Of a stretch of DNA of 64,000 nt, positions 1-11,295 are shown piece after piece (the first letter of the stretch is position 1; each line of letters opens with the position of its first letter). The position numbers and the translations under genes are program-made. The notes below the pieces were generated by a model. That model ran no database searches, was not told where the DNA came from, and worked only from the letters and a program-made list of their open reading frames with translations. Source of the stretch: Magnolia sinica (Eukaryota > Streptophyta > Magnoliopsida > Magnoliales > Magnoliaceae); contig NC_080577.1 in assembly GCF_029962835.1 (NCBI RefSeq), positions 6,324,001-6,388,000 of the forward strand, read 5' to 3'.

Positions 1-297
1 CCGCTCTCTCCCTAAAGAGACGGAAGCGACAGTCCTTGGGAGCTTCTATCTTGTCGGAGAGATCTCATCCCCTCTTCTCTCTTCCTTACAGTAAAACCAG
101 AAAAGGACAAAAGCAGATTAAAAAAAGAAAAAAAGAGAAAGAAAATAAGGAAATTGGATCAGATAAAAACTCAAAACTCCATTTCTCCCATCTTAAATCC
201 ACCTCAACCTCTTCCCTTCTTCCTCTGCCATCTCCCCATCCTCTCAACTTCCATAGTTACCAAAATACCCTTCCCCCGTCTGTTTCCAACTCTAACA
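1..297 (+). promoter_or_regulatory. 5' UTR / proximal upstream region of the HSL1-like gene
   Basis: This is the region upstream of the chosen ATG at 298. It is purine-rich around 100-150 and strongly C/T-rich from 180 to 297, typical of a plant leader. An upstream in-frame ATG at 154 would add 48 residues before the signal peptide; I reject it because those residues look like translated leader and the hydrophobic signal sequence starts immediately after the 298 ATG. The transcription start and any TATA box may lie partly outside the window. Confidence 0.4.
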
Positions 298-3200
298 ATG
301 CCACTCCATCTCTTCATTTCCCTTCTTTTCTTCTTCTTCATCCTTCAAACTCCTTCTCCAACTCTCTCTCTAAACCAAGAAGGACTCTACCTCCTCCGAG
401 TCAAACTCGGCTTCGACGACCCGTCAGGCTCCCTCTCAAACTGGAACTCCCGAGACGACACTCCGTGCACTTGGACCGGCGTCACGTGCGACACGACCTC
501 CCTCTCTGTCATCTCCCTCAAACTCCCCGACTCCAGCATCTACGGCCCTTTCCCAACCCTCCTCTGCCGTCTCCAGAACCTCACCTCCATCTCTCTCTCC
601 GGCAACAACATCAACGACTCCCTCCCTACTTCCATCTCCACGTGTCAAAATCTCGTCCATCTAGACCTCTCCCAAAACATCCTCGTCGGTTCTCTACCCT
701 CCACGCTCTCATCCCTCCAAAACCTCCTCTCCCTCGACCTCTCTGGCAACAATCTCACCGGCGAAATCCCACCGTCGATCGCGTCATTCCCGAAGCTCCA
801 GTACCTCTCCCTTGTCAACAATCTCTTCAACGAAACCATCCCTCCCTATCTCAGCAACATCACCACGCTCAAACACCTCAACCTCTCCTACAATCCCTTC
901 TCCGCGTCGGAAATTCCGCCCGAATTCGGAAACCTGACCAATCTCAAGATCCTCTGGCTCGCCGGATGCCATCTCGTCGGTCCAATCCCACCGTCGATCG
1001 GGAACCTCAAGAAACTCTTGGATTTGGATCTGTCGTACAACAATCTGGTCGGATCGATCCCTCCAGCTCTCACTTCCCTTTCGAGCGTCGTGCAGATCGA
1101 GATCTACAAAAATTCGTTCTCAGGAGTGATTCCGGCCGGGTTTTCGAATCTGACATCTCTGAGGCGATTTGATGCATCGATGAATAATCTCGAAGGGACG
1201 ATTCCGGATGATCTCTGCAAGTTGCCACTCCAGTCCTTGAATCTGTATGAGAACCGGTTGGACGGGGGATTGCCGGAGAGCATTGCGGACTCACCGAATC
1301 TCTATGAGCTGCGGCTCTTCGGGAATAGGCTGACGGGGACCCTCCCGCGGAACCTTGGGCAGAATTCGCCGCTCCTTGTTGTCGATGTCTCGGAGAATCT
1401 TTTTGACGGTGAAATTCCGGAGAATCTCTGCCAGAAGGGGGTCTTAGAGCAGCTCCTTTTGATAGGTAATGCCTTTTCTGGGAGAATTCCAGATAGTCTC
1501 GGCCAATGCCGGAGCTTGATCAGAGTCCGGTTGAGAGGCAACCAGCTCTCTGGTGTGGTTCCGGTGGGACTCTGGGGTTTGCCGCATGTTTGGCTGCTTG
1601 AGCTCACTAAGAATTCGTTCTCGGGCAACATTTCTCCGGCTATCTCCACTGCGTCGAATCTCTCGCTCCTGCTCATATCGGAAAACCAGTTTTCAGGAAG
1701 CATACCAGCTGAAATCGGTTTCTTGGAAAATTTGGTCGATTTTTCTGGGAATGATAACCAGTTATCTGGACCGATTCCTGAAACAATTGGAAAACTGACC
1801 CAGCTTGGGAGGCTTGATCTGCACAACAATGAGCTATCAGGCAATCTTCCTTCGGAAATCCAACAGTGGACGAAACTCAGTGAGCTGAATCTGGCGGACA
1901 ACGAGTTCTCCGGTAAAATTCCATCGGAAATTGGGAAGTTGCCAGTGCTGAACTATCTTGATCTTTCGGGGAACCGTCTAACCGGTGAAATCCCACTCGA
2001 ATTGCAGAACTTGAAGCTCAACCGCTTCAATCTGTCAAACAATCGTCTCTCTGGCAAGCTCCCGCCCCTGTACGCCAATCAAATATACAGGGAGAGCTTC
2101 TTGGGTAATCCAGGGTTGTGTGGAGATCTTACCGGATTGTGTACAGATTCGCATAGGGATGGGGCTAATAATCGTGGATCAGTTTGGTTACTGCGGTCCA
2201 TCTTTATACTAGCAGGTTTGGTTCTGGTTGTTGGGGTTGGCTGGTTCTACTGGAGGTATCGAAGTTTCAAGAAGGTGAAAAAGGGAGTCGACAAATCGAA
2301 ATGGACACTGACTTCGTTTCACAAATTGGGTTTCAGCGAATACGAAATCTTGGATTGTCTTGATGAAGATAATGTGATTGGGAGTGGAGGTTCTGGCAAG
2401 GTCTACAAGGCCGTCCTTAGCAATGGAGAGGTGGTTGCTGTGAAGAAGCTTTGGGGAGGATCTAAGAAAGGTGGTGTTGAAGAGGCTGATGAAAGGCGTC
2501 GGATTTCAGATGACGGGTTTGAAGCAGAGGTCGGCACATTGGGAAAGATCAGGCATAAGAATATAGTGAGGTTATGGTGCTGCTGTACTACGAGGGATTG
2601 CAAGCTTTTAGTCTATGAATACATGCCGAATGGAAGCTTGGGAGATCTGCTCCATAGTAGTAAGGGAGGTTTATTGGACTGGTCGACAAGGCATAAGATT
2701 GCGCTGGATGCGGCAGAAGGGCTTTCTTATCTGCATCACGATTGCGTTCCTCCAATTGTTCACAGAGATGTGAAATCGAATAATATTTTGTTGGATGGGG
2801 AGTTTGGGGCACGGGTCGCAGATTTTGGTGTCGCCAAGAAGGTTGATGCTGTTGGAAAGGGGCCTAAGTCAATGTCTGTGATCGCGGGTTCATGTGGATA
2901 CATTGCACCAGGTCTGTGAAGCTGAAATGATTTTTTTTTTCTTCTTTTTTCGTTTACTAGCGAAAGCAAGAAAACATTTTTAGATTGCATTACATGCTTA
3001 TGTTCATGTTTTGAATTTGTTATGATCCTGCATGTTGGTTTTTGTAGGTATTATGAAACTTATATGATGATTATGCTTTTAGGGTTGGAGAAATGTTTTC
3101 TTGTATTTTAATGCTCTCTAAGTTCTGAAATAAACGGGCAATGTAAATTTCTCTACCAGATATTTCTTCATGATTCTTGTATTTATTTTTCCACTGTTTT

Positions 3201-4035
3201 ATGTCTCTCTGTTTAGAAGTGCTAATTTCATCAAATACAAAAGATCATGTGGTTTATCTAGCAGAGAGGTGTTCCTTCATCACTTGAATGAAGTTCTAGT
3301 TTGGTTAGAATTCATATCCGTTTCATAAACGATCTCTTAGCATGTGTAGAAGTTAATATTCAAACTTCAGTTTTGAGTTTTTTGATTAGTATGTTTTGTG
3401 ATTACTGCATCTTGTTGTTTAGTGTCACTTCCATTTTGTGACTGCTGCTGTTTCCTTACAAGCAACATTATGGTTATAATCCTAGAGAAATTCTCACTTC
3501 TTCATTCTTCTAATCTGTTGTTTTAATATAGGAGCTCATCTCTTGACAGTTATCACAATTTCCATCTTTTTTTCATCAGTCCGTGATCTTGCTTGTTTAA
3601 TTTTATTCAGTCTGTCTCACCAGTGATCTCATACTTGTTGCAGAGTATGCTTACACGCTTAGAGTGAACGAGAAGAGCGACATATACAGCTTTGGAGTGG
3701 TTATTCTTGAATTAGTAACAGGGAGACGTCCTGTTGACCGTGAGTTTGGGGAGAAGGACTTGGTGAAGTGGGTATGCACCACGTTGGACCAGAAAGGGGT
3801 GGACCACGTGCTGGATCCCAAGCTCGATATGAAGTTCAAGGAAGAGATGTGCAAAGTCCTCAACATTGGGATAATGTGCACTAGCCCCCTCCCCATAAAC
3901 CGCCCATCGATGCGGAGGGTGGTGAAGATTTTGCAAGAGGTCAGCATGGAGAACAAGCCCAAACCTGAGAAAAAGGATGGGAGGCTGTCTCCATATTACT
4001 ATGAGGACGGGTCTGATCATGGAAGCACCGTCTGA
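298..4035 (+). CDS. HSL1: LRR receptor-like serine/threonine kinase, HAESA-LIKE 1 type (LRR-RLK subfamily XI)
   Basis: Two exons: 298-2911 and 3644-4035, joined across a GT-AG intron (2912-3643) that splits a Glu codon; the product is 1001 residues. Seen: signal peptide (about residues 1-24, ending in PTLS); an LRR N-terminal domain with the W-x-G-V-x-C pattern; about twenty plant LRRs of the LxGxIP type; a single membrane span near 635-655; then a complete kinase with the glycine loop GSGGSGKVYKAV starting near 695, Lys716 in VAVKK, HRD at 822-824 and DFG at 842. The intron falls after GYIAP in the activation segment, and exon 2 resumes with EYAYTLRVNEKSDIYSFG. Length and exon structure match HAESA/HSL1. 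Known for the family: plasma-membrane receptors for IDA/IDL and some CLE peptides, acting with SERK co-receptors in abscission and stomatal development. All catalytic residues are present, so it looks functional. Which HAESA paralogue it is cannot be settled without a tree. Confidence 0.93.
2912..3643 (+). other. Intron of the HSL1-like gene
   Basis: A 732-bp T-rich intron beginning GTCTGT and ending TTGTTGCAG. Removing it restores the conserved kinase sequence across the APE motif; reading through gives a stop within three codons (TGA at 2917-2919). I see no inserted element in it. Confidence 0.9.
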
Positions 4036-5197
4036 GACCACTCAAAGATTTGGCCAGATGATCAAGGAGAAGCGGTTCTTCTCTTTTCATTATTTCTCAT
4101 TCTCTCTAATGGTGTTTGTTTTTCGGGTGAGTGGAGATGTCTGAATAGAGAAGAATCATTAGGTCCCGGTGATGTACCTAGTCTGTAGTCATGGTTTGTT
4201 GATCCAGACCTGTCTGTCAGATGGGCTCCCACATCCTGTAATGAAAAATGCAGAACAACCGTCAGGAAAAGAAAACCAAAGATCAGATGGCTAGGATCAT
4301 TAGATCTGATGTATTTTTGAGGCAACCTCCACTGATGGTGGGGCTCATCGTATCACCAAACCATGGGCCCCACTTGTATCAATTACGCAAACAAAGACCA
4401 ATAGTTTCACCTCAAGAGGAAAGATTCAGATCATCTGGAGGAATTTCCTTTTAGAGAGAGAATGGTATTGGTTAGTTTACTGTGGATGAAATCCTTCCAA
4501 AATTTTCTTACTTTAAAGGGCTTCTATTGGAAAAGAAGCTACATCTTCTGACTCCTGTGTAATGACAGTGGGGTTTTTATGTAACCGCTGGTTATGTACT
4601 TGTGTTGTGGCACTACTTTGACTTGAAAAAAAAAATCTAAGTCTATTGATCTTTTCGGTATGAATTGATTTCTAAGTTAAATGCATTGATTTTTGTCCTT
4701 AAAGATTTACACGACTTCTGAGTGTATTTACCATACCCATGTGGCAAACAGGCAGCCATGAGTTTGCCTCTTAAATTTATTAAAGGAGGGCCTTCTGTCT
4801 CTCCCTCCAAACAATAGGTGGGGTTTGTTCCTTTCCACCTATTTAAACGTGATTACATCCTGTCCATAGAAAAGCTAAAGGTTGTTCTGTAATGGGTTCC
4901 TTTCACTTGTATTTTAGCAGCATTTTCATAAAACCCCACCTCTATAACATGATTACATCCTGTCCATTTGAAAGCTAAAGCTTGTTCTGTAATGGGTCCC
5001 TCTCACTTGTATTTTAGCAGCATTTTCATTAAAATCTGCAGTTGGGTTAGCTTCACTTCTTTAACATGATTGAAGGTATTCTTTAGAAAAGCTAAGGCTT
5101 GATCTTTTTTCTTTTTCTATTATTAAGAGCATCATTGACATGAAAGGGTGGAGTGTTTGATGAAAACAGGTTCGGACGGACAATCATGGGGGGGCAT
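4036..5197. other. 3' UTR and downstream intergenic DNA with a 100-bp tandem duplication
   Basis: The first few hundred bases are presumably the 3' UTR of the HSL1-like gene. Around 4190-4400 the sequence carries GGGCCC-type words of the dispersed module. No coding sequence is supported. The tandem duplication at 4840-5035 is listed separately. Confidence 0.4.
4840..5035. repeat. Tandem duplication, period 100 bp (two units plus a partial third)
   Basis: The word gattacatcctgtccat recurs at 4851 and 4951, and tattttagcagcattttcat recurs at the same spacing. The units, about 4840-4939 and 4940-5035, differ at a handful of positions. A decayed third copy (aacatgattg ... gaaaagctaaggcttg) follows at about 5060-5100. 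Confidence 0.85.
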
Positions 5198-5399
5198 TGT
5201 CAAATTTTCTATTATCATATTTCTTTCGTACTTTCTTTACAGAGATATTGTACAAATATATAGGGAGATTAACAACCCTATTCTTGATTATACATAGATA
5301 TTGTACAATCAATCAATGAGTTGCACAATCATGAATATAATCTTTCTGATTTTCTCTTAATTAACAACTCATTGATTGATTTGACAACTCACGCCCACA
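5198..5399 (-). repeat. 3' LTR of the copia element
   Basis: Reads TGTCAAATTTTC ... CTCACGCCCACA on the + strand, so it has the canonical TG...CA ends. About 202 bp. It aligns along its length with 9902-10129, including attgtacaatcaatcaatga and the 'tttctgattttctcttaatt' stretch. Confidence 0.9.
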
Positions 5400-5410
5400 T
5401 TTCCCCTCAA
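5400..5410 (-). other. Polypurine tract
   Basis: On the - strand this reads TTGAGGGGAAA immediately before the 3' LTR, the standard plus-strand priming site of LTR retrotransposons. Confidence 0.75.
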
Positions 5411-5444
5411 GTGAAAGCATCCAAATCTTCAATGCGCAACTTGT

Positions 5445-7194
5445 TTAGTGAGTTGTACAATCCTTGCTTGATATGATCTTTATAAGAATATCTGCCAGTT
5501 GGTCTTCGGACTTCACGAATGAAAATCGAATTATTTTAGCTTCAAGATTCTCTTTGATAAAGTGTCTGTCAACCTCCACGTGTTTGGTATGATCATGCTG
5601 GATTGGATTGTGAGTTATGGCAATAGCTGCCTTGTTATCACAAAAGAGGTCCATCTCGGATGTAAGAGCAAACTCAATTTCAGTTAGAAGTCTTTTGAGC
5701 CACAGGAGTTCACAAAGTCCTTTAGCCATTCCACGGAACTCTGCTTCAGCACTTGATAATAACACCACTTTTTTCTTCTTATTTCTCCATGTAACAAGAT
5801 TCCCTCCAACAAACATGAAGTATCTTGAGGTGGATCTTCTGTCTGTGGTATTCCCCGCCCAATCTGCGTCTGTATAGCCATTAACTTTGAGTTGATTATT
5901 TTTTAAAAACATAAGCTCTTTTTCTGGAGAGGATTTTAAATATCGTAAAATTCGGATCATCGCCTTCATATGATCCTTACTAGGTTGATGCATGAATTGA
6001 CTTACTACACTCACTGCGTAGGCAATATCTGGACTAGTATGGGAGATGTAAATAAGTTTACCAACTAATATTTGGTACCTTCCTTTGTTCGTTGGCATTT
6101 GATTTGGATATTCTCCGAGCTTGTGGTTCTGAATGATTAGAACGACTGCTGGCTTACAATCCAACATTCCAACCTCACATGGTAAGTTTAATATATATTT
6201 TCGCTGAGAAAGAAATATACCTTGCCTTGATCTAGCAACCTCTATTCCAAGGAAATATTTGAGTCCTCCTAGATTTTTCATCTCGAACTCAATCGCCAAT
6301 TATTTCTGAAGTTTCGTGATTTCCTCCTTATTATCTCCTGTGATGATCATATCATCGATATATACAATTAAAGCTGTTATCTTGCCCCGTTGGTGCTTCA
6401 GAAATAATGTATGATCTGAATTACTTTAGTGGAAGCCATATTTCTTCATTGCCATACTGAAGCTCCCAAACCATGCTCGAGGAGATTGTTTTAATCCATA
6501 CAGTGTTCGCTGCAATTTGCACACAACTTTAGCTTTTGAAGATGCTGTGTAGCCTGGAGGAGTATCTATGTAGACTTCCTCTTCAAGATCACCATGGAGA
6601 AATGCGTTCTTTACATCAAACTGGTGCAATGGCTAGTTCAAGTTGGCTGCGAGAGATAACAAGACCCTAAATGTATTTAACTTGGCTACCGGCGAAAAGG
6701 TTTTTTGATAATCTACGCCATATGTCTGAGTGTATCCCTTTGCGACTAGCCTTGCCTTGTATCGTTTTATAGATCCATCTACCTTGTGTTTAACAAAGAA
6801 GACCCATTTGCACCTGACTATTTTTTTTTCCTTTGGGCAATGGAACCAAGGTCCATGTTTGATTATTTAGTGGTGCTCCCATTTCTTCCTCTATTGCCTG
6901 TGTCCACTTGGGATCAACTAAAGCTTCTTGAACTGTAGTGGGAATATGACATGCGGACAGCTCGTGTGAGAATGTCTTGAGAGGTTCAGGTAGCTTTTCG
7001 GTGGAAACATAATTGACAATTGGATACATCGACTTTCTTTCTTCAATGTTTGGAGAGTATCTGTTTGGTGGCTTGTCACGGTTATGCCTGAAAGGTAAGA
7101 TATACCCAGCAGACGTATCTATGTTATTCATAAATGAGGGTGTAGTGAAATTGCTTATCTCAGGAATATTCTCAGGAGATGGGTCTGCAGGCAC
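5445..7194 (-). pseudogene. copia reverse transcriptase and RNase H domain (decayed)
   Basis: Translated fragments on the - strand cover the copia RT from the linker (QEALVDPKWTQAIEEEM) through [11 protein letters not shown] and [11 protein letters not shown] to the catalytic YIDDM (about 6330-6360). RNase H follows (YTDADWAGNTTDRRSTS, LSSAEAEFRGMAKG, DNKAAIAI, HTKHVEVDRHFI). The YIDD site is intact. In-frame stops break the frame at about 6300 and 6425, near 6635 and around 6800, where there is also a frame change. Together these rule out a functional polyprotein. Confidence 0.92.
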
Positions 7195-7338
7195 TGAGAG
7201 ATGGGGGGATTCGGGTTCTTCTCCTGATGATGTGAGCTCAGTTGCCGAAGGCCCTCTAGATTCAGAGGATATGTCAGGCCCTGAAGATGTATTTGTCGAT
7301 TCCTCGCCAATCGTTGGTGTGTTATTCCGATCTTCAAG

Positions 7339-8390
7339 TTAGTCAAAACTCAGCCAATTCAACTCTTCATGTAATGTCTCCCCCTGAAGAGAAGAAGTGG
7401 ATGCCGAAGACGGATAGAACGGTTCGGATTCCAGAAAGGTGACATCCATATTTACATAGGTATGCTTGGTAGCAGGATCATAGCAACGGTAGACCTTTTG
7501 ATGCGTAGCATAGCCCAAGAAGAAGCACCGAAGGGCACATGGGTCAAGTTTGGTGCGCTGGTTCTTAAGGAGGTGCACATATGCCGCACACCCAAATATG
7601 CTAGGATGGAGCATTAGGGCCGTAGGTAGAGAGACCAAGGTTGATAGAGACTATAATGGGGTCTTAAAATTTAATATTTTGGAAAGAAGGCGATTGATTA
7701 AATGTACGACAGTGGTAATAGCATCGGGCCAATGTCGTGTGGGAATATGAGCGCCTAGAAGGAGAGCCCGGGCAGTCTTAAGAATATGCCGATTCTTCCG
7801 TTCAACGACTTCATTTTGCTGAGGAGTCTGAGGACATGAGGTCTCGTGAATAAGACCATGTTGTTGAAAATAGGAATGAAAGTGGTGATTAACATATTCA
7901 CCACCATTGTTAGAGCGGAGAATCCGAATATGAACGGAAAATTGGGTCTGAACCATAACATAAAATGATTGAAAGATACGAAACACTTCATCCTTATGTT
8001 TCATCAAATATAGCTAGGTCATCCGGGTGCAATCATCAACAAATATCACAAACCACCGTACACCAGATATAGTAGATAAAGGAGAGGGTCCCCATACATC
8101 AGAATGAATTAAAGCAAAATGTGTATCACTTTTATTCACACTTAATGGATAAATAACATGATGACTTTTGACTAAAATACAAATATCACAGTGAAATTCA
8201 GAAGTCTCCACATTAGAGAATAAATCAGGAAATAAATGCCGTAAGTACCCAAATGACGGATGTCCCAAACGATAATGCCACAACCAAATCTGTCGAGCCT
8301 TAGAACCAAGTGTAGAAGACATGTGATGCGCATGATCCAAACTGAAATCTTCCATGTAGTATAATCCCCCTACTCTTAGTACCATGCCTA
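7339..8390 (-). pseudogene. copia integrase (GAG-pre-integrase plus DDE core), catalytically damaged
   Basis: The HHCC zinc region (LWHYRLGHPSFGYL ... CDICI) is followed by the first catalytic Asp in HSDVWGPS. The motif that normally reads RSDNGGEY is RSNNGGEY here, so the second catalytic Asp is replaced by Asn. The third acid lies in NEVVERKNRH. A stop near 8010 separates the two halves. The C-terminal part ends with FGCAAYVHLLKNQR and FLGYATHQKVYRCYDP. Confidence 0.9.
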
Positions 8391-8559
8391 ATTATTTCTT
8401 TGGTGAGAATATCCTGAATAAGACAAAAATCGGAAAACATTAGCACTATACAATTTAGATCCATAGTAACTTGGTTAACAGATAATAGTTTGTGAGATAA
8501 AGAGGGAACAAGCAGAGTGTTGGGTAAATGAAGAGGGGGTGATAGGGTTACAGATCCGG

Positions 8560-9735
8560 CTCTTGTGACAGGTGAGGTTACTCCATTAGCATTCGCAATG
8601 CTGGTGCGCCTTGCAGGTGATGATGAGAGAAATCTGTGGGATTAAACGTCATATGATCCGTGACCCCAGAGTCGAGGAGCCAATCACTATTGTCCACATC
8701 ATGACGACGATTAAGCAAGGCATGACAGATGTTACCTAGACTCACAGCAGAGAAGTCCGATTTAGGTGAGGCGGTGGGCGGGATGAGAGAGAGATAAGGT
8801 TCGACTTCTGCCGTAGCAGCCTTTCCCGCACCTTTAGCCGTACCATCTCGTTTTTTTCTGACTTGAAGCTCGTGCCACCAATCGGATTACCCATGTAACT
8901 GGAAGCTGTTTTCACGTGTATGGTTCGTATTGCTATAATGAGAGCATTTGAGACCATCGGATGAGGTACGGGCTTTAGAGGAAGATTTCCCAGTATGCTG
9001 AGAAGTCGATCCAAACAGTCCAAGCTTTGGGCCTTTCGAAGCAAGCACCGCCCCTGGAGGTGGTTCGTGGTCGCCAGCGTTCATCACCACTTGGCGAAGA
9101 GCCTCCCTGCGGACATGAGCATATGCTTGCTCCATGGTGGGAAACGGGTGCATATGCAACACGTCGCTGCGAATATTGTCCTACCTGTCTTCAAGAGCAT
9201 CTCAGAATACATAGACCTGATCTTCTTGAAGAAGATTATTATAACGTTCAATATCGGAAGGACACTCTATCGGATTGGGACGTCGAAAATCAATCTCAAG
9301 CCAGAGGCCTTGCAAATCGGTGTAGTATTTTTCCAAGGAGCCACCCGCTTGGCGGAGTCGTGAGACGCGCCGCCGAAGATCATATACTTGAGATGTATCG
9401 CCACCATCAAAATAGGTGGTAGCAACTGAATCCCAAATCATTTTGGCCGTGGGAAATCAAATGAAATTGCTGATTAATGCCGGATCCATGAAATTAATCA
9501 ACCATTTTTTAACAATGGCATTGTCAGTATGCTATTTGCGGAAGGATAAATCAGTCGGAGATGACGGAGGTAACTCGCCATTGATGTAGCCCAACTTGTC
9601 TTTACCAGAAATGTACATCTCGACAACTTGGGACCATAAAACATAAATGGAACCATCCAACTTGATACCGATCGGAACAGCCACTAGTTCAGAAAGCATG
9701 GTCGGGGCCTGAGCTTTGAATAGAGTTTCAGCCAT
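8560..9735 (-). pseudogene. copia gag and protease region (decayed)
   Basis: Gag starts at the ATG at 9733-9735 (MAETLFKAQ). It continues through the retrotransposon-gag core (about 9202-9441, IWDSVATTYF ... LRQAGGSLEKYYTDL) to a zinc knuckle at about 8880-8940. There two of the three Cys have become Tyr and Ser (CSHYSNTNHTRENS). The aspartic protease signature LLDSGVTDHMT follows at about 8645-8690. At least four in-frame stops lie between these pieces. Confidence 0.88.
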
Positions 9736-9888
9736 TTTTGTGGTGAATATTTAAGAGAGGAGCATATTATGGTCCATGAAAGAGTCATCGGATTTCGTCG
9801 GGGTTTCGGTGACTCTCATATGTGAAGGAGGCGGCGGAAGGAGGCTATGAACAAGAGTTAGACGTAAACCAAGAGCCAGAAATCGACT

Positions 9889-9901
9889 GGCTCTGATACC
9901 A
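9889..9901 (-). other. Primer-binding site (initiator Met tRNA type)
   Basis: On the - strand this reads TGGTATCAGAGCC, the 13-nt complement of the plant initiator methionine tRNA 3' end used by most copia elements. It directly abuts the inner edge of the 5' LTR. Confidence 0.9.
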
Positions 9902-10129
9902 TATCAAATTTTCTATTATCGTATTTCTTTCATACTTTCTTTACAGAGATATTGTACAAATATATAGGGAGATTAGCAACCCTATTCTTGGGTATACATA
10001 GATATTGTACAATCAATCAATGAGTTATACAATCACGAATATAATCTTTCTGATTTTCTCTTAATTGACAAGTCATTGATTGATTTGACGACAACTTATT
10101 GATTGATTTGATGACAACTCACGCCAACA
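9902..10129 (-). repeat. 5' LTR of the copia element
   Basis: About 228 bp, ending CGCCAACA on the + strand. The inner terminal TG/CA has mutated (TATCAAAT instead of TGTCAAAT). It carries an extra short duplication (ttattgattgatttgatgac) absent from the other LTR. Confidence 0.9.
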
Positions 10130-11115
10130 GACATATGAGATCTTCTTACACTTTGGGCAGGTTTTTAGATTGTTGAAGTGGGGTCCACTGGATCCGTCAT
10201 CCAAACTGTTGATATGATGGACCTCAAACTGGATGGCCCTATCACCAAAATCCCCAAGATTGCAGTCCTAGCATCAATCATGTTGAGGAAGTTTCCTATT
10301 TGCCTATTTGCTAGATCACTTGTGGAAATTGTCTTCAGCATTAGCAATCTACTCTGGTGCCCATTATATCAACGCTTTGTATCAATGAACCCAGGTCCTC
10401 GCTTGTATGAACTGAAACCAGCAAGTACACAAACAAGTGGTCCAAGCATTGTACAATTCAATAATTACAATGAAAAAAATCATCCATACCGTTCATTTAG
10501 TGAGTGAATGCAAGTCATGAAGAAATTTCTTTTTATGGTGGTCCACAGCCAGCTACATATGTAGTTGGCCAGAATCATCCATTCAGTCTTAATTTCGTAC
10601 TTTTCCCTGTCTGGTATGGCATTAAAAAAAATGGATGGTTCGCATTTCATCGTCTCTGCATGTGGGCTCCAGTGTGGTCCACATGCAGTGATCCTGAGCC
10701 GTGATGCACCTGTGTTTCTTGGAATTTTGTATGTATTCACCCCTTCTTTAATTTCACTGCGAGGGAACTAGTTCTGATTCAACTGCGGCCTGCAATGGTG
10801 AACACATTGAAGCAGTGTGGAAAAGTCGAGTTGACTCCGCCGAGTGAGTGAGTCGAGACAGCGAGTTTTGACACTATGCTTGGATGGTGGTGATCCATGG
10901 GCGTTGAATGTTGCATTTTACAACACTAATGCTGTTTGAAGGCATCAGCCCAGCAGGGCTGGGCTTGGACCTGATGTATCTGGTCCTACCAATTTTTGTG
11001 CTGGCGCCTGATCTATCTCGGAGCAGCCTAACCTGACCACCCAACTTCATGTGTTTATGTGTGCTATCCTACAACATGGCAAGACCTGCGTCTTGCACGT
11101 AGGTTTCATTTTTCG
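10130..11115. other. Gene-free intergenic DNA with GGGCCC-module fragments
   Basis: No supported coding sequence. Fragments such as 'gatggacctcaaactggatggccc' (about 10215) and 'tgtgggctccagtgtggtccac' (about 10660) belong to the dispersed module described in the findings. Open frames here are fortuitous. Confidence 0.4.
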
Positions 11116-11295
11116 GTATAACAACTGATCATCTACAGATGCCTGCACCACTCCTTATGGTACATGGTGTTTCCACGTTGGATTCATTAAATTATTAAAA
11201 TCTTCCTCGTTGGAGCATCTAATTACTTAAAACGCCATGTATGGCTGTACCACAAGGAGTGATGCAGGCATACGTGGGCGATCAGTTCTCTTTCC
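11116..11295. repeat. Fold-back MITE with about 55-bp inverted arms
   Basis: The left arm (about 11116-11172) reads AACTGATCATCTACAGATGCC and GCACCACTCCTTATGGTACATGG in order. The reverse complement of the right arm (about 11232-11295) reads AACTGATCGCCCACGTATGCC and GCATCACTCCTTGTGGTAC. The two arms would form a long hairpin. I could not define a target duplication. Confidence 0.75.

Larger units (their letters stand above)
5198..10129 (-). mobile_element. Ty1/copia LTR retrotransposon, complete but decayed
   Basis: Bounded by two related LTRs (5198-5399 and 9902-10129). On the - strand the order is 5' LTR, primer-binding site, gag, protease, integrase, reverse transcriptase, RNase H, polypurine tract, 3' LTR, which defines copia order (integrase before RT). 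Flanking bases GGCAT (5193-5197) and GACAT (10130-10134) form a 5-bp target duplication with one mismatch. The reading frames carry several stops and frameshifts, so it is inactive. LTR divergence (point changes plus a roughly 25-bp internal duplication in the right LTR) says the insertion is not recent. Confidence 0.95.

Noticed and set aside
154-297. Upstream in-frame ATG extending the receptor kinase by 48 residues
   Set aside because: It would bury the signal peptide; the downstream ATG at 298 gives a normal HSL1-like N-terminus.
36-1172. 378-codon open frame overlapping the receptor kinase start
   Set aside because: Proline/arginine-rich translation in an alternative frame of the LRR coding sequence, with no domain; the overlapping frame is a clear HSL1-like protein.
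1302-1901. 199-codon open frame on the - strand
   Set aside because: Antisense shadow of the LRR region; its composition mirrors the repeats of the sense frame.
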